Shown: piece after piece, positions 43,678 through 53,057 of the stretch
How positions within the stretch are numbered: position 1 is the first letter of the stretch
Layout: every line of letters begins with the position of its first letter
From: Proteobacteria bacterium UBA6503
Lineage (GTDB): Bacteria > Pseudomonadota > Alphaproteobacteria > UBA1280 > UBA6503
Length of the DNA stretch: 64,000 nucleotides
NCBI GenBank assembly: GCA_002436405.1
Contig: DJLZ01000001.1
Location: 124,713-188,712, forward strand
Direction of reading: 5' to 3'
The notes under the pieces: model-generated
What the model saw: only the letters and a program-made list of their open reading frames with translations
Told to the model about the DNA's origin: nothing
Databases searched by the model: none
Made by a program: the position numbers and the translations under genes

Positions 43678-44679
43678 TTATGAATCTTGCTTTAAAGCCT
43701 TTGCGGGCGGCGCTGTAAATAATGCTGAAAGAGACTCACCCGTAATAATGCGGTGCATGGCTTCTGCAAGGAGCGGTGCAGCATGAATAAAGCGAATGTT
43801 TTTGCAGGTTTCAGGCAGTTCGTGGCGGATGGTATCGGTTAAAACAACCTCAGCCAATTTGCTGTTAGAAATACGCTCAACCGCAGGGCCTGAAAGCACG
43901 CCGTGGGTCGCATAGGCTGAAATTTGCGCGGCGCCATGTTTTTCAACCAAGGCATTGGCCGCATTTACAAGGGTCCCTGCTGTATCAACCATATCATCTA
44001 GCAATATGCAGTTTTTGCCTTTAACGTCACCAATCACGTGCAGTACAGCAGACTCGTTTGGGTTATCGCGGCGCTTATCGATGATGGCAATGGGGCAATC
44101 AAGCTCTTTTGCCAAAGCACGAGCACGGCGCACGCCGCCCACATCAGGTGACACAATCACCGTATTTGATAGATCATCATGTTTTGATTGAATGTCCGCC
44201 GCAATAAGAGGCATGGCATACAGGTTATCAACCGGTGTGTTAAAGAAACCCTGAATTTGCGGAGCGTGTAAGTCTAAACTCAGCAAACGATCGACGCCTG
44301 CTGAAACCATCATATCCGCCACAAGTTTTGCTGTAATCGGGCTACGAGAAGAGCTTTTGCGCTCTTGGCGAGCATAGCCAAAGTACGGCACAACTGCCGT
44401 TACTGAGCAAGCCGAGGCACGGCGACACGCATCAGCCATGACCAAAAGTTCCATCAGGTTATCGTTCACAGGTGGGCATGTTGGCTGAATCAAGAAAACA
44501 TGGCGGCCACGCAGGTTTTGGTTAATCTCAACGCGAATTTCACCGTCCGAAAAGCGGCCCACAGTGGCATCGGCCAAGGTTTCGCCGTAAGCTTTTGCAA
44601 TGTGTGCCGCCAGTGTGGGGTTGGCGTTACCTGCAATCAGAACGGCGTGATCGTCTTCTCGGTTTCTTGGCGGTAGCAT
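43678..44679 (-). CDS. prs: Ribose-phosphate pyrophosphokinase
   Basis: Makes PRPP from ribose 5-phosphate and ATP. It has 333 residues. GRFSDGEIRVEINQNLRG, FLIQPTCPPVNDNLMELL, the YFGYARQERK loop, DLHAPQIQGFF and the PRPP-binding CILLDDMVDTAGT are all present. ATG 44679 was chosen over the frame opening at 44769 because GAGGA precedes it and the upstream part overlaps the methyltransferase gene. It follows the TPR-methyltransferase gene by 19 bases. Confidence 0.96.
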   Translation of the reverse strand: MLPPRNREDDHAVLIAGNANPTLAAHIAKAYGETLADATVGRFSDGEIRVEINQNLRGRHVFLIQPTCPPVNDNLMELLVMADACRRASACSVTAVVPYFGYARQERKSSSRSPITAKLVADMMVSAGVDRLLSLDLHAPQIQGFFNTPVDNLYAMPLIAADIQSKHDDLSNTVIVSPDVGGVRRARALAKELDCPIAIIDKRRDNPNESAVLHVIGDVKGKNCILLDDMVDTAGTLVNAANALVEKHGAAQISAYATHGVLSGPAVERISNSKLAEVVLTDTIRHELPETCKNIRFIHAAPLLAEAMHRIITGESLSALFTAPPAKALKQDS

Positions 44680-44698
44680 AGGTGTGATCCTCGTTGAT

Positions 44699-46036
44699 TT
44701 ATTTTTTAAAGATATACAGCTTACCCGGAATAGGCTCGTGATGCCCCATGCGGACGGTAATATCAGCATTGACCATTTTCATGAGGCCATTGGCTTTTGC
44801 AAGCTTAAGCATATAAGCATCCGACTGGGCAAAGCGGCCTGAATTGCGCAGGATAAAATCTCCCTCTTCAGGCGTACAAAGCTCAGTTGATACGGCTAAC
44901 AAACCACCCGGCTTCAAGTGCTTTGCAGACTCTTCCATAAACGACTCAAGTGCCCCAACATAAACAAGAACATCAGTAGCGAAAATCAGATCGAAAAGTT
45001 CATCACTTTCGGCATAAAAACCTTCAATACCTTGGGTATGAAGATCATCATATACGCCGTGGGCTTGTGATTTTTCAATCATCTTAGGTGAAAGATCAAC
45101 AGCCACTCTACGGGCACAATATTCGTTAAAATACAGGCCGCACGCCCCTGTACCGCACCCAAGGTCAAGCATGTTCCAGCTCCCTGGCTTACCCTTTGGG
45201 GCAATCGCAAATGGAATACGTGCTGCAAGCATTTTAGGCACTTGATACTCCAAAGCTGCCAAATGCATATCAAAGTCTTTAGCGTAAGCATCAAACAAAT
45301 CGGCAATGTAGCTTTCTGGTGCCTCAGTTGCGCCCTTGTCGCCTCGCGTGGCTTCGAGTAGGTGCTTAGCATTAATGTCATCTGGATTAATCTTCAGAAC
45401 CTTTTCAAGGTATTCAATAGCCTCGTCAAAGCGCCCTAAGCCGTGCAGCACAATGGCTACGTTAAACGCATGGCGGGCATTATCAGGAAACATTTTATGA
45501 AGCTTTTTATAGTACACAAGCCCCTCTTCGGCTTGGTTGTTATCACGTAGGGCATGGGCAAGGTTCAACATAACCTCAGGTTCATCAGGTGACAACTCAA
45601 GCGCTTTTTTAAAATACTCGGAAGCTTTTTCCCAGTCATATTGGTCACCGTACACAAGGCCTAAATTATTGAGGGCCTCGTATGACTGGGGACGCAGTTT
45701 AATGATTTGTTCAAAAATATCTTTCGCTTCGTCAAACTGGCGCATATTGCGGCGAATAAGCCCATAAGCATTAAGAATATCTGGGTTGAGTGCATCTAGG
45801 GCTACGGCTTGCTCAATAAAAGGCAGCGCCTCATCTACACGGTCCATCTGGTATAAAGCCACTGCTTTTAGGAAAAGCAGCCTTGCGTGCTTAGGTTGCT
45901 GCGCTAAAAGTTCTTTGTACAAATGGTGGGCTTCAATAAGCTTACCTGACTCATGCAAAGTCGTAGCATCATTGAGGGTAGCTTCAAAATCAGCAGGGGA
46001 AAGTTGTTCGAGTTTTTCTAGCGTTTTGGGTGTCAT
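44699..46036 (-). CDS. TPR-repeat SAM methyltransferase
   Basis: 445 residues. Residues about 10-240 hold six or so TPR units (for example EALNNLGLVYGDQYDWEKAS). A class I methyltransferase domain follows, with the SAM loop MLDLGCGTGACGLYF near 290 and DVLVYVGAL as the motif IV region. Proteins of this layout are seen widely in alphaproteobacteria; the substrate is not known. ATG 46036. It is followed closely by prs. Confidence 0.87.
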   Translation of the reverse strand: MTPKTLEKLEQLSPADFEATLNDATTLHESGKLIEAHHLYKELLAQQPKHARLLFLKAVALYQMDRVDEALPFIEQAVALDALNPDILNAYGLIRRNMRQFDEAKDIFEQIIKLRPQSYEALNNLGLVYGDQYDWEKASEYFKKALELSPDEPEVMLNLAHALRDNNQAEEGLVYYKKLHKMFPDNARHAFNVAIVLHGLGRFDEAIEYLEKVLKINPDDINAKHLLEATRGDKGATEAPESYIADLFDAYAKDFDMHLAALEYQVPKMLAARIPFAIAPKGKPGSWNMLDLGCGTGACGLYFNEYCARRVAVDLSPKMIEKSQAHGVYDDLHTQGIEGFYAESDELFDLIFATDVLVYVGALESFMEESAKHLKPGGLLAVSTELCTPEEGDFILRNSGRFAQSDAYMLKLAKANGLMKMVNADITVRMGHHEPIPGKLYIFKK

Positions 46037-46116
46037 GCGTAGTTCATCCGAATGTTAAAACTTATGATAGCACGATACCCAAACGTTGCTAAACCCAAGT
46101 TTTAATTATTCGGCAA

Positions 46117-47082
46117 TTATTCAGCTTGAGTGGTCGCAGGCGCTGCAAAGTGCTTTGTGGCAAAGGCAATACGCTCTTCAAACGGTAGGTCGTAGGCCTT
46201 GTTTTCATCAATAAGGTCTAGGCGTGGAAGCAAGCCTGCACGGTTTGCCACTTGAATTGAAATACCCGGACGGGCATTCACCTCAAGCATCATGGCGCCA
46301 AAGGTTTGGTCCAAAATAAGGTCTACGCCAATATAGCCCATGCCCACAATATCGCTAAATTTTGCTGCAAGGCGCATACACTGCTGCCAATCAGGAATAT
46401 CAATAGCGCCAAGCTTGGCGCCTGTATCAACGTGGCGGTCAATAAAGTTATTATAACGCACGCCTTTGTTAAGGGTTTGGCCTGTCGCCATATCAATCCC
46501 AACACCAATACCGCCCATGTGCAGGTTGGCTTTACCCGCTGATGATACCGTTGGCAAACGCAGCATAGCCATCACAGGTACGCCCTTATAAACCACCAGG
46601 CGAATATCAGGGATGCCCTTATAAGACACATTTTTGAAAATGGGTGAAAGCTCAATACATTGCTCAATAATCACCTTATCGCGCAGGCCTGAAAGTGAAT
46701 AAAGCCCACTGAGGATATTACTCAGATGGAAGTGCATATCTTCAACCGAAAGCACACGACCATTGCTCATCACGTAGCCCATGGGGCCTACTTCGCGAAT
46801 CACCATAATACCGCCGCCGCCACTCCCACGGGCAGGCTTAATCACGAAGGTATCGCGGCCTTTAACAAGTTCTTCAAAGTGTTGGATTTGCTGCTGATAA
46901 TGAATTTCGCCGTAAAGCTCTGGCGTGCCGATGTTATGGGCAAGGGCAAGCTTTTTAGTCTCAAGTTTATCATCCACAAGCACGTAGTTACGGCGTGGGT
47001 TATTCTTCAGAATATACTCACGGTTGCGACGGTTAATCCCCATCACACCTTTGCTTTTAAGATCAGGCAATAAACGGAACAT
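46117..47082 (-). CDS. RimK-related ATP-grasp ligase
   Basis: 321 residues, alpha-L-glutamate-ligase-like. GRDTFVIKPARGSGGGGI is the ATP-grasp nucleotide loop; GYIGVDLILD and MLEVNARPGISIQVANR supply metal and phosphate ligands. Such ligases join an amino acid to a peptide or protein. It lies 6 bases after the transglutaminase-7TM gene, in the conserved order protease, 7TM, ligase known from comparative genomics of ATP-grasp amidoligases. Confidence 0.9.
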   Translation of the reverse strand: MFRLLPDLKSKGVMGINRRNREYILKNNPRRNYVLVDDKLETKKLALAHNIGTPELYGEIHYQQQIQHFEELVKGRDTFVIKPARGSGGGGIMVIREVGPMGYVMSNGRVLSVEDMHFHLSNILSGLYSLSGLRDKVIIEQCIELSPIFKNVSYKGIPDIRLVVYKGVPVMAMLRLPTVSSAGKANLHMGGIGVGIDMATGQTLNKGVRYNNFIDRHVDTGAKLGAIDIPDWQQCMRLAAKFSDIVGMGYIGVDLILDQTFGAMMLEVNARPGISIQVANRAGLLPRLDLIDENKAYDLPFEERIAFATKHFAAPATTQAE

Positions 47083-47088
47083 CGTGCC

Positions 47089-48675
47089 CTACCCTTTTGC
47101 TGCCAACATACGGAAGCGGTAGTACTCCATCAGTTTGTAGCCGTTGTAACGGCCCAGCAGCAAACACGCTGCCAGAACAATAAGAAGCAATTCAGGGAAG
47201 GTTGAAATCCAGTAAATTACGTAGTGGTTGGTCATCACAAAGTAACTGACGACAGCCACAAACAAACTACCCGCCGAGGCAACCATTGCATCACGCAGGC
47301 CTGACTCTTCAATGGTAATTGACACACGCTCAATCATCATCGTCAGAATAACAATCGGGAATAACGACATGCTCAGCCCTGACTGCATGCCGGTCATGAA
47401 TGCCAAAATACTTAGTAAGTAAATACAGCCCACAACCACAACCAAGATTGCGGTGAGGCGTGGCACCATAAGCAGCTGTAAATGGCTGAGGTATCCACGG
47501 GTAATTGTGCCGAGGAAAATAATAAAGCCAAACATCATAAGGCCCGGCACCAGCATAGTTTCACGCAGGGCAAGCGCTACCAAAACAGGCATAAAGGTGC
47601 CAAAGGTCACAATACCAATCATCTGACGAATAATGGCCACCACCAAAGCACCTAGCGGCAGCATAAACAGGCTCACGAAGAGCAGCTGTACTTCAACAGG
47701 CAAACTGAATACTGAAAACTTATAGGCAAGTTCTTTTACAGGGCTGCCTTTCCAAATAGCTTCGGTCAACTGGCTTTCAACGTGGCGCTTGTATGAAACA
47801 TTGGTTTCGGTCACGGTGGCATTTTCAGCCTGCACAATTGGGGCTGAACCTACCCACCAAACCATCCAGTCGGCGTTGTCATCAAACTTTTGAGACTTTG
47901 GGTTATAGCCATGCCAGCTGCCATCTTTAAATAGCTCAAGGCGTTGCTCTAGGCTTACGTGGTGTTGGTTATTATGAAGCTCGACACCGTTTGCCACCCG
48001 AATCGGCATACCTGCATGACGCAAAATTTGCACCATAAGATGCGCTGTTGATTGTGGCTCAAAGTAATCTTTAAACAACTTAATGCGCGGTGAGTCTTGG
48101 CTATTCAAAATCGTCTGGTGCAGCCCCAAAATCATTTTTTCAGGCGCTGAAAACTTGTTGTTAAGCTCTTCAATAATCTCGCGCAGTTCACCGTAAACAA
48201 CATCTTTATCGGCTTGTTCATTAAAGGCTGGTGTGCCGTATTGTAGGGTGTTCACAGGCACAACTGGCTTTTCGCTGCCATCGGTTACCGCTTGGCTTTT
48301 GTACAAAATAGCGCGGTAGTAAAATTGGCGGGCTTTAGTGTCTTTTTTACGAGTCCACTCAGCGACACGGTTTTGTGTTTTAGGCATAACGGCCGTGGTT
48401 AGGCCGTAGCTATTGGTAATAAAGTTTTCGTCCACGATGGCGTAGCCACGGGTCGTTTGCGGCAAGAACATGCGCACATTTACAGGGGCTTCAGCCGATG
48501 ATGTTCCAGGCTGGATTGAATACTTAATCTCTACGTGCCAGCTTTCAATTTTATCATCTGGCAAAATGGGAAAACCCAACCCCACAACTCGGAACGCAAC
48601 CAACGCCACACCAAGGGTTACCAAAAATGCAGCACGGAAGAAGACTTTGTCACTCAGGATTTTTTTAAACCACAT
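47089..48675 (-). CDS. Inactive-transglutaminase-like protein with 7TM domain
   Basis: 528 residues. One N-terminal membrane helix (about 12-32), a periplasmic transglutaminase-like region (about 150-290, LRHAGMPIRVANGVELHNN) and a C-terminal block of seven hydrophobic helices (about 330-515). The transglutaminase cysteine is not seen in the expected place, so the domain is probably non-catalytic. AAAGGGACG precedes ATG 48675. It lies between the protease-like and ligase genes. Confidence 0.88.
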   Translation of the reverse strand: MWFKKILSDKVFFRAAFLVTLGVALVAFRVVGLGFPILPDDKIESWHVEIKYSIQPGTSSAEAPVNVRMFLPQTTRGYAIVDENFITNSYGLTTAVMPKTQNRVAEWTRKKDTKARQFYYRAILYKSQAVTDGSEKPVVPVNTLQYGTPAFNEQADKDVVYGELREIIEELNNKFSAPEKMILGLHQTILNSQDSPRIKLFKDYFEPQSTAHLMVQILRHAGMPIRVANGVELHNNQHHVSLEQRLELFKDGSWHGYNPKSQKFDDNADWMVWWVGSAPIVQAENATVTETNVSYKRHVESQLTEAIWKGSPVKELAYKFSVFSLPVEVQLLFVSLFMLPLGALVVAIIRQMIGIVTFGTFMPVLVALALRETMLVPGLMMFGFIIFLGTITRGYLSHLQLLMVPRLTAILVVVVGCIYLLSILAFMTGMQSGLSMSLFPIVILTMMIERVSITIEESGLRDAMVASAGSLFVAVVSYFVMTNHYVIYWISTFPELLLIVLAACLLLGRYNGYKLMEYYRFRMLAAKG

Positions 48676-48709
48676 CTTAAAACGTCCCTTTATACGGTGG
48701 GGTTATTGA

Positions 48710-49351
48710 CTATTCGTCAGTTTCAACAGGCGCGGCCGAGGCCTTAAGCTCTGGGCATGTTGGGGCTGTTTGTTTTTTCTCGGTTGAATCTACAAGCACA
48801 TTGTTTTTGGCAAGTACATTACGGCCGATAAGAGCGGTGTAGGTAAAGTGCTCACGGTCGGCAAGGTTAAATTCTTGCGTTGTAAGGTGTGTGCCAAGGC
48901 ATACAGTCATCTTTACAACAGGGCGACGAATGTGGCCGCCTTCTTTTTTAACAATACGGACCCAGCGCTCAATTTTAGCTTCAAATGTTTTTTCAGCAGT
49001 ATCTGCGCTTTCGTCGGCGGCATCAATACGGAAGAGCACATAGTCTTCGCCATCACGCTCAAATTCACGGATAACCTTTACACCAAGTGATGATGTTGTG
49101 GCGCCTGTATCAAGGCGGGCGCTAATCGGGGCATCAACACCTTTAATGGCAATATGTTCGGCATAGCCCATAATATTCATATTCTTAAGAACTTTAGCTT
49201 CAGCCTTGGCCATAAGCTCAGCCGTTGAAGGTGTAGGCGCTGTAGCTTGCATAGTAGGTTCGGTTGATTGTGTTGGTGCTTTTTGGAAAGTACACCCTGT
49301 CAAAACAAGGAGCGTTAGCGCAAGAAAAGACGTTTGAGTGAAGTTAAGCAT
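48710..49351 (-). CDS. Retropepsin-like protease (RimB/ATP-dependent zinc protease family)
   Basis: 213 residues. A lipoprotein signal (LTLLVLTGC, cysteine at about residue 20) is followed by a linker and the protease-like domain, with the aspartyl motif ISARLDTGATTSSLG and later TALIGRNVLAKNNVLVD. The family is annotated as ATP-dependent zinc protease although the fold is retropepsin-like. It is first in the operon with the 7TM and ATP-grasp genes. An envelope location fits its lipobox. Confidence 0.88.
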   Translation of the reverse strand: MLNFTQTSFLALTLLVLTGCTFQKAPTQSTEPTMQATAPTPSTAELMAKAEAKVLKNMNIMGYAEHIAIKGVDAPISARLDTGATTSSLGVKVIREFERDGEDYVLFRIDAADESADTAEKTFEAKIERWVRIVKKEGGHIRRPVVKMTVCLGTHLTTQEFNLADREHFTYTALIGRNVLAKNNVLVDSTEKKQTAPTCPELKASAAPVETDE

Positions 49352-49492
49352 TTTGCCTCGGCATTCGTTTATTCATTATGTATTAATACAACCGCACCCC
49401 ACAGTATTACCCCACATCATAAAAAAAACCTTCAAAAAAAGCTATCATCTCTTAGAATAAATGCAGAGTTTTATTTACAAAGGCGCCTTCAG

Positions 49493-50062
49493 ATGCATAA
49501 CAGCCGTTTTTTCTTTATTTTAATGAGTGTTTTTACCATGAGCCTATTGAGCCTAAGCCCCACTGCCCACGCCGAAACAAACGTACATAACCTTGAGTTT
49601 AAAACCATTAATACAGGCGAGCCCATTGCCCTTGCAGATTATAAAGGCAAGGTATTACTTGTAGTAAACACGGCGTCTAAGTGTGGTTTTACTGATCAGT
49701 ACAAAGGCTTAGAGCAAATTTACCAAACTTATAAAGACCAAGGCCTTGTGGTTATTGGCGTCCCAAGTGGGGATTTTGCTGACCAAGAGTTTGACGATAG
49801 CGCTGAAATTAAGAAATTTTGCGAGCTAAACTACGGTGCCACCTTCCCCCTCACTGAAAAGCAGCATGTTAAAGGCGATGCCGCTCACCCATTTTTTAAA
49901 GCTGCAAAAGAGCGCTTTGGCTTTATGGGTGTACCGAAGTGGAATTTCCAGAAATACATCGTCGCTAAAGATGGCACCTTGGTGAAGTACTACCTATCAA
50001 GCACCAAACCAACATCACGCAAAATTAAAAAAGCCCTCGAAAAAGAGCTAAAGAAGGATTAA
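49493..50062 (+). CDS. Exported glutathione peroxidase
   Basis: 189 residues from ATG 49493, chosen because it begins a good signal peptide (SLLSLSPTAHA, cleaved near residue 27). The frame opens at 49334, but that part has no family similarity. The peroxidatic residue is cysteine C64 (NTASKCGFTDQY), not selenocysteine; WNFQKYIV supplies the tryptophan and asparagine of the active site. It reduces hydroperoxides, in the periplasm here; the electron donor may be thioredoxin-like. The next gene starts 4 bases later. Confidence 0.92.
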   Translation: MHNSRFFFILMSVFTMSLLSLSPTAHAETNVHNLEFKTINTGEPIALADYKGKVLLVVNTASKCGFTDQYKGLEQIYQTYKDQGLVVIGVPSGDFADQEFDDSAEIKKFCELNYGATFPLTEKQHVKGDAAHPFFKAAKERFGFMGVPKWNFQKYIVAKDGTLVKYYLSSTKPTSRKIKKALEKELKKD

Positions 50063-50066
50063 CCCC

Positions 50067-50378
50067 ATGACAACACCACAACAAAAAACGCAAGACCTCA
50101 AGCGCGCTGCAAGCTTTGCACGCCTTTTTATTGCAGCCATGTTTATTACCCTTTTTGCGGCTGGCTTTATTTTTCAAGAAGACATTGATGCCTCAGGCCT
50201 GGCAGTGATTTACTTTGGCTTTATGATGAGCATCCTGATTATGCTTATCCTCCTACCTAAAGCCCTCATGAAGGAAGACCCCAAAGAAAAAGCACGTTGG
50301 TTTAAATATATGGCCCTTGCCGAGAGCACAGTTTTGTATAGTTGTATCGGGTACTATGTTTTGACGAACTTCTTCTAA
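50067..50378 (+). CDS. Small three-helix membrane protein
   Basis: 103 residues that I do not recognise. Three hydrophobic helices lie at about 18-36, 44-64 and 82-101. AAGAAGG precedes ATG 50067. It is probably co-transcribed with glutathione peroxidase, 4 bases upstream, and may be part of the envelope stress set. Confidence 0.72.
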   Translation: MTTPQQKTQDLKRAASFARLFIAAMFITLFAAGFIFQEDIDASGLAVIYFGFMMSILIMLILLPKALMKEDPKEKARWFKYMALAESTVLYSCIGYYVLTNFF

Positions 50379-50496
50379 AAAACCACTGTGGCTAAATAGT
50401 TTAGCCCCGCCCCATCTAACGGATAAATTGACGCAGTGCAAAAACCGTGGCAGTATCAAACTTCCAACTCATTATAAAAATAAGGAATCTAATAAA

Positions 50497-50661
50497 ATGA
50501 GCCGTAACCGTTTACTTACTCTGATTGTAATTCTACTAATCGCAATCGTGGGCTACCTATACATGCAAGAAAACAACACAATCTTCGACGATGCCGCTGA
50601 CGCTGGCCACGAAGCTGTGCAAGAAATGCAAGACGAAGCTGACGACCTAACAACTAACTAA
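50497..50661 (+). CDS. Tiny membrane protein with acidic tail, family copy 1
   Basis: 54 residues: an N-terminal helix (LLTLIVILLIAIVGYLYM) and an acidic amphipathic tail ending DEADDLTTN. The same end closes the protein at 54694, and the layout recurs at 56271. ATG 50497 follows AAGGA at slightly long spacing; an in-frame start at 50428 is unlikely. The function is unknown. No EcfG-type promoter was found directly upstream, unlike its relatives. Confidence 0.78.
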   Translation: MSRNRLLTLIVILLIAIVGYLYMQENNTIFDDAADAGHEAVQEMQDEADDLTTN

Positions 50662-50681
50662 TTGTTAGCTTGAAGCTTATT

Positions 50682-50716
50682 AAAACCCCGCAAAGCATAG
50701 GCTCTGCGGGGTTTTT
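50682..50716 (+). terminator. Terminator after tiny membrane protein gene 1
   Basis: AAAACCCCGCA pairs with TGCGGGGTTTT around a 12-base loop, then a T-run. Confidence 0.85.
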
Positions 50717-50737
50717 GTTTGCCCTAATATTTTTTCT

Positions 50738-50762
50738 GGAACCTTTTTTCACAACAACCGTT
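50738..50762 (+). promoter_or_regulatory. EcfG-type promoter of the DUF1328 gene
   Basis: GGAAC (50738-50742), 16 bases, CGTT (50759-50762): exact match to the general-stress sigma consensus, 38 bases before the ATG. Confidence 0.85.
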
Positions 50763-50800
50763 GGTATAAGCGAACGAAATAACCATTAAGGAGGTCCCTC

Positions 50801-50980
50801 ATGTTAGGTTGGGCATTAACTTTTCTGGTCATTGCACTAATTGCTGGTGTATTTGGCTTTGGTGGCATTGCCTCAGCATCTGTAGGTATTGCTAAAATTC
50901 TATTCCTAGTATTTATCGTGCTATTTGTTATTGCAACAGTTGCGCACGTTATCCAAGGGCGTACCCCACCAAAGGTATAA
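50801..50980 (+). CDS. DUF1328 small membrane protein (YtjA-like)
   Basis: 59 residues: MLGWALTFLVIALIAGVFGF, then GIASASVGIAKILFLVFIVLF, the DUF1328 pattern with two membrane helices. A near-perfect ribosome site AAGGAGGT sits before ATG 50801. An EcfG-type promoter lies upstream and a terminator downstream, so it is a single-gene stress transcript. The family's role is unknown; it is often stress-induced. Confidence 0.9.
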   Translation: MLGWALTFLVIALIAGVFGFGGIASASVGIAKILFLVFIVLFVIATVAHVIQGRTPPKV

Positions 50981-51006
50981 ACCTTGTTTGATATATCCGA
51001 GACTTT

Positions 51007-51037
51007 AAAAGGCACTGCCACGTAGGCAGTGCCTTTT
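51007..51037 (+). terminator. Terminator of the DUF1328 gene
   Basis: AAAAGGCACTGCC and GGCAGTGCCTTTT around ACGTA, with a T-run. Confidence 0.9.
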
Positions 51038-51095
51038 TGTTTGCGGCCCAGTTTTTTGTGGTAACGGCTGGCCTTATTAGGTAAAAATACTCCCT

Positions 51096-52994
51096 ATGAA
51101 ACGCTTTAAACTCGATCGAACCTTCGTCCGTAACTACTTTCTTTTTGCTGTCATGCTTCTTGGCTCAGCAACAGGGTTGTTTTACGTTATTTTAAATAAC
51201 ACCCAAGAGTTCAACGAACTTTTTGCTCAGGTGGCTCAATCTTTTGTTCAAGAAGACTATGACTTTGCCCGCCAGCACCTTATTACCCTTAAAGAAAACC
51301 GCGAGCGTTACAGCGCAACTCTGCTTATTGGCCTAATTGTAAGCACCGGCCTTATCCTCATTCTAAACGCCATGATTCTAAGCACGCAGCGCCGCCGTAG
51401 CATTGCTGAAGCCTCGTTCAAAAGCTCAGAAGAGCGTTTCAAACTAGCTGTAAATGGCACGCAAGACGGTATTTTTGACTGGGACGTTGAAACAAAAGAA
51501 GCTTACTACTCAAAACGTTACTTCAAAATGCTGGGGTACGACCGCCCCACAAAAGGTACCATTGGTGACTTTTTAGAACTTGTACACCCTGAAGATCGTG
51601 ATGCCGTTTGGGCTTATAAAGAAAGCTACATTAACGGCAAACTTTCAGAGTATGAGCAAGACTACCGCATGAAACATGCCTCAGGCCGCTGGGTTTGGAT
51701 TAAGGCCCGTGCCACAGGTGTTTTTGATAAAAAGACGAATCGCGCTGTGCGTCTAGTCGGTGCTCACACTGATATTACCTCAACTAAAATGGTTGAAAAA
51801 CAACTTGAGCATGAGATTGAGGCCGCAGAAGAATCAAACCGCGCTAAGAGCGAATTTTTGGCCCACATGAGCCATGAAATCCGTACACCGCTTACGGCGA
51901 TTAGCGGGGCCGCTGAAATTCTAGATCTCCAGAAAGAAGGCTTTAACGAAAAACAAGCCCAACTTGTGCGCGTCCTACGCACCAGTTCATCTGCCCTGAA
52001 GGACCTTATTAACAGTATTCTTGATTTCTCTAAGATTGAAAGTAGCGGGCTTGAGCTAGATGAACACACATTTGCCTTAGACCAAGTTTTCCAGGAAACA
52101 ATCAGCATGATGGCGCTCAAAGCGAATGAGAAAAACATCAAGTTTGAAGTGAATGACAAAGCCATTAAAGACCTTGAATTTTATGGCGATAGCACACGTA
52201 TTCGCCAAATTTTGGTCAATATCATTGGTAATGCCATTAAGTTTACCGATAAAGGTAGCGTTAAGGTTTCAGTTAAAAAACAGAAAAAAGGCGATTATGC
52301 CTTTGTCAATATTTCAGTTAAAGATACGGGCATTGGCATTCCTGCTGAAAAACACGAGCTTGTATTCGAGCCCTTTAAACAAGGCGATGCCTCAGTTGTG
52401 CGTAAGCATGGTGGCACAGGCCTTGGTCTGCCAATTTCACGCAAACTTGCCCGCCTTATGGGGGGTGATGTCACCCTACAAAGCAAGCCAGGTAAAGGCA
52501 CTACCTTTAGCATTAACCTGCCGTTAAAAGACCTTAAAGACAAAGGCCAACAACGTGACGAGCACGATGTATTGCGCCTGAACGAGGCCATCCGTAAAAA
52601 CCTTACCCAAAACAGTAAAGTTTTGGTTGCTGAAGACTACGAAGGCAACGTTGTTGTGATTGGCCAAATGCTTGAAAATTTAGGCTTAGAGTATGACATT
52701 GCCAAAGACGGCGCCCAAGCGCTTGAGCTTTGGAATAAACACCACTACGACATGGTGTTGATGGACGTTCAAATGCCTGAAGTTGATGGCTTTACCGCAA
52801 CTCAGCGCATCCGTGAGAAAGAATCACGTAACGACATGAAGCGCACCCCTATTGTTGGCATGACGGCACACGCTTTGGTGGGCGATAAAAAGAAATGCAT
52901 CAAAGTGGGTATGGATGCTTACCTACCAAAACCCCTTGATGAGTCAGAGCTTAAAAAGCAGATTTTAAAATACATTAAAAGCGCTGCCGCTTAA
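51096..52994 (+). CDS. Hybrid sensor histidine kinase
   Basis: 632 residues. Two membrane helices (about 14-34 and 75-95) enclose a short periplasmic loop; a PAS domain (about 115-232), a HisKA domain with H260 (FLAHMSHEIRTPL), an ATPase domain (IGNAIKFTDKG, DTGIGIPAEK, HGGTGLGLPIS) and a C-terminal receiver (VLMDVQMPEVDG) follow. It is a classical HisKA kinase, not the HWE/HisKA2 type that feeds PhyR. The partner may be the OmpR-type regulator at 53765. A bidirectional terminator separates it from the ECF sigma gene. Confidence 0.94.
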   Translation: MKRFKLDRTFVRNYFLFAVMLLGSATGLFYVILNNTQEFNELFAQVAQSFVQEDYDFARQHLITLKENRERYSATLLIGLIVSTGLILILNAMILSTQRRRSIAEASFKSSEERFKLAVNGTQDGIFDWDVETKEAYYSKRYFKMLGYDRPTKGTIGDFLELVHPEDRDAVWAYKESYINGKLSEYEQDYRMKHASGRWVWIKARATGVFDKKTNRAVRLVGAHTDITSTKMVEKQLEHEIEAAEESNRAKSEFLAHMSHEIRTPLTAISGAAEILDLQKEGFNEKQAQLVRVLRTSSSALKDLINSILDFSKIESSGLELDEHTFALDQVFQETISMMALKANEKNIKFEVNDKAIKDLEFYGDSTRIRQILVNIIGNAIKFTDKGSVKVSVKKQKKGDYAFVNISVKDTGIGIPAEKHELVFEPFKQGDASVVRKHGGTGLGLPISRKLARLMGGDVTLQSKPGKGTTFSINLPLKDLKDKGQQRDEHDVLRLNEAIRKNLTQNSKVLVAEDYEGNVVVIGQMLENLGLEYDIAKDGAQALELWNKHHYDMVLMDVQMPEVDGFTATQRIREKESRNDMKRTPIVGMTAHALVGDKKKCIKVGMDAYLPKPLDESELKKQILKYIKSAAA

Positions 52995-53007
52995 TGAACA
53001 AAACAAA

Positions 53008-53033
53008 AAACCCCACCAACCGGTGGGGCTTTA
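53008..53033. terminator. Bidirectional terminator between kinase and ECF sigma genes
   Basis: CCCCACC-AACC-GGTGGGG with A-run and T-rich flanks, between convergent genes. Confidence 0.8.
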
Positions 53034-53057
53034 ATGTTTACTAAATGCTTATGTGCA

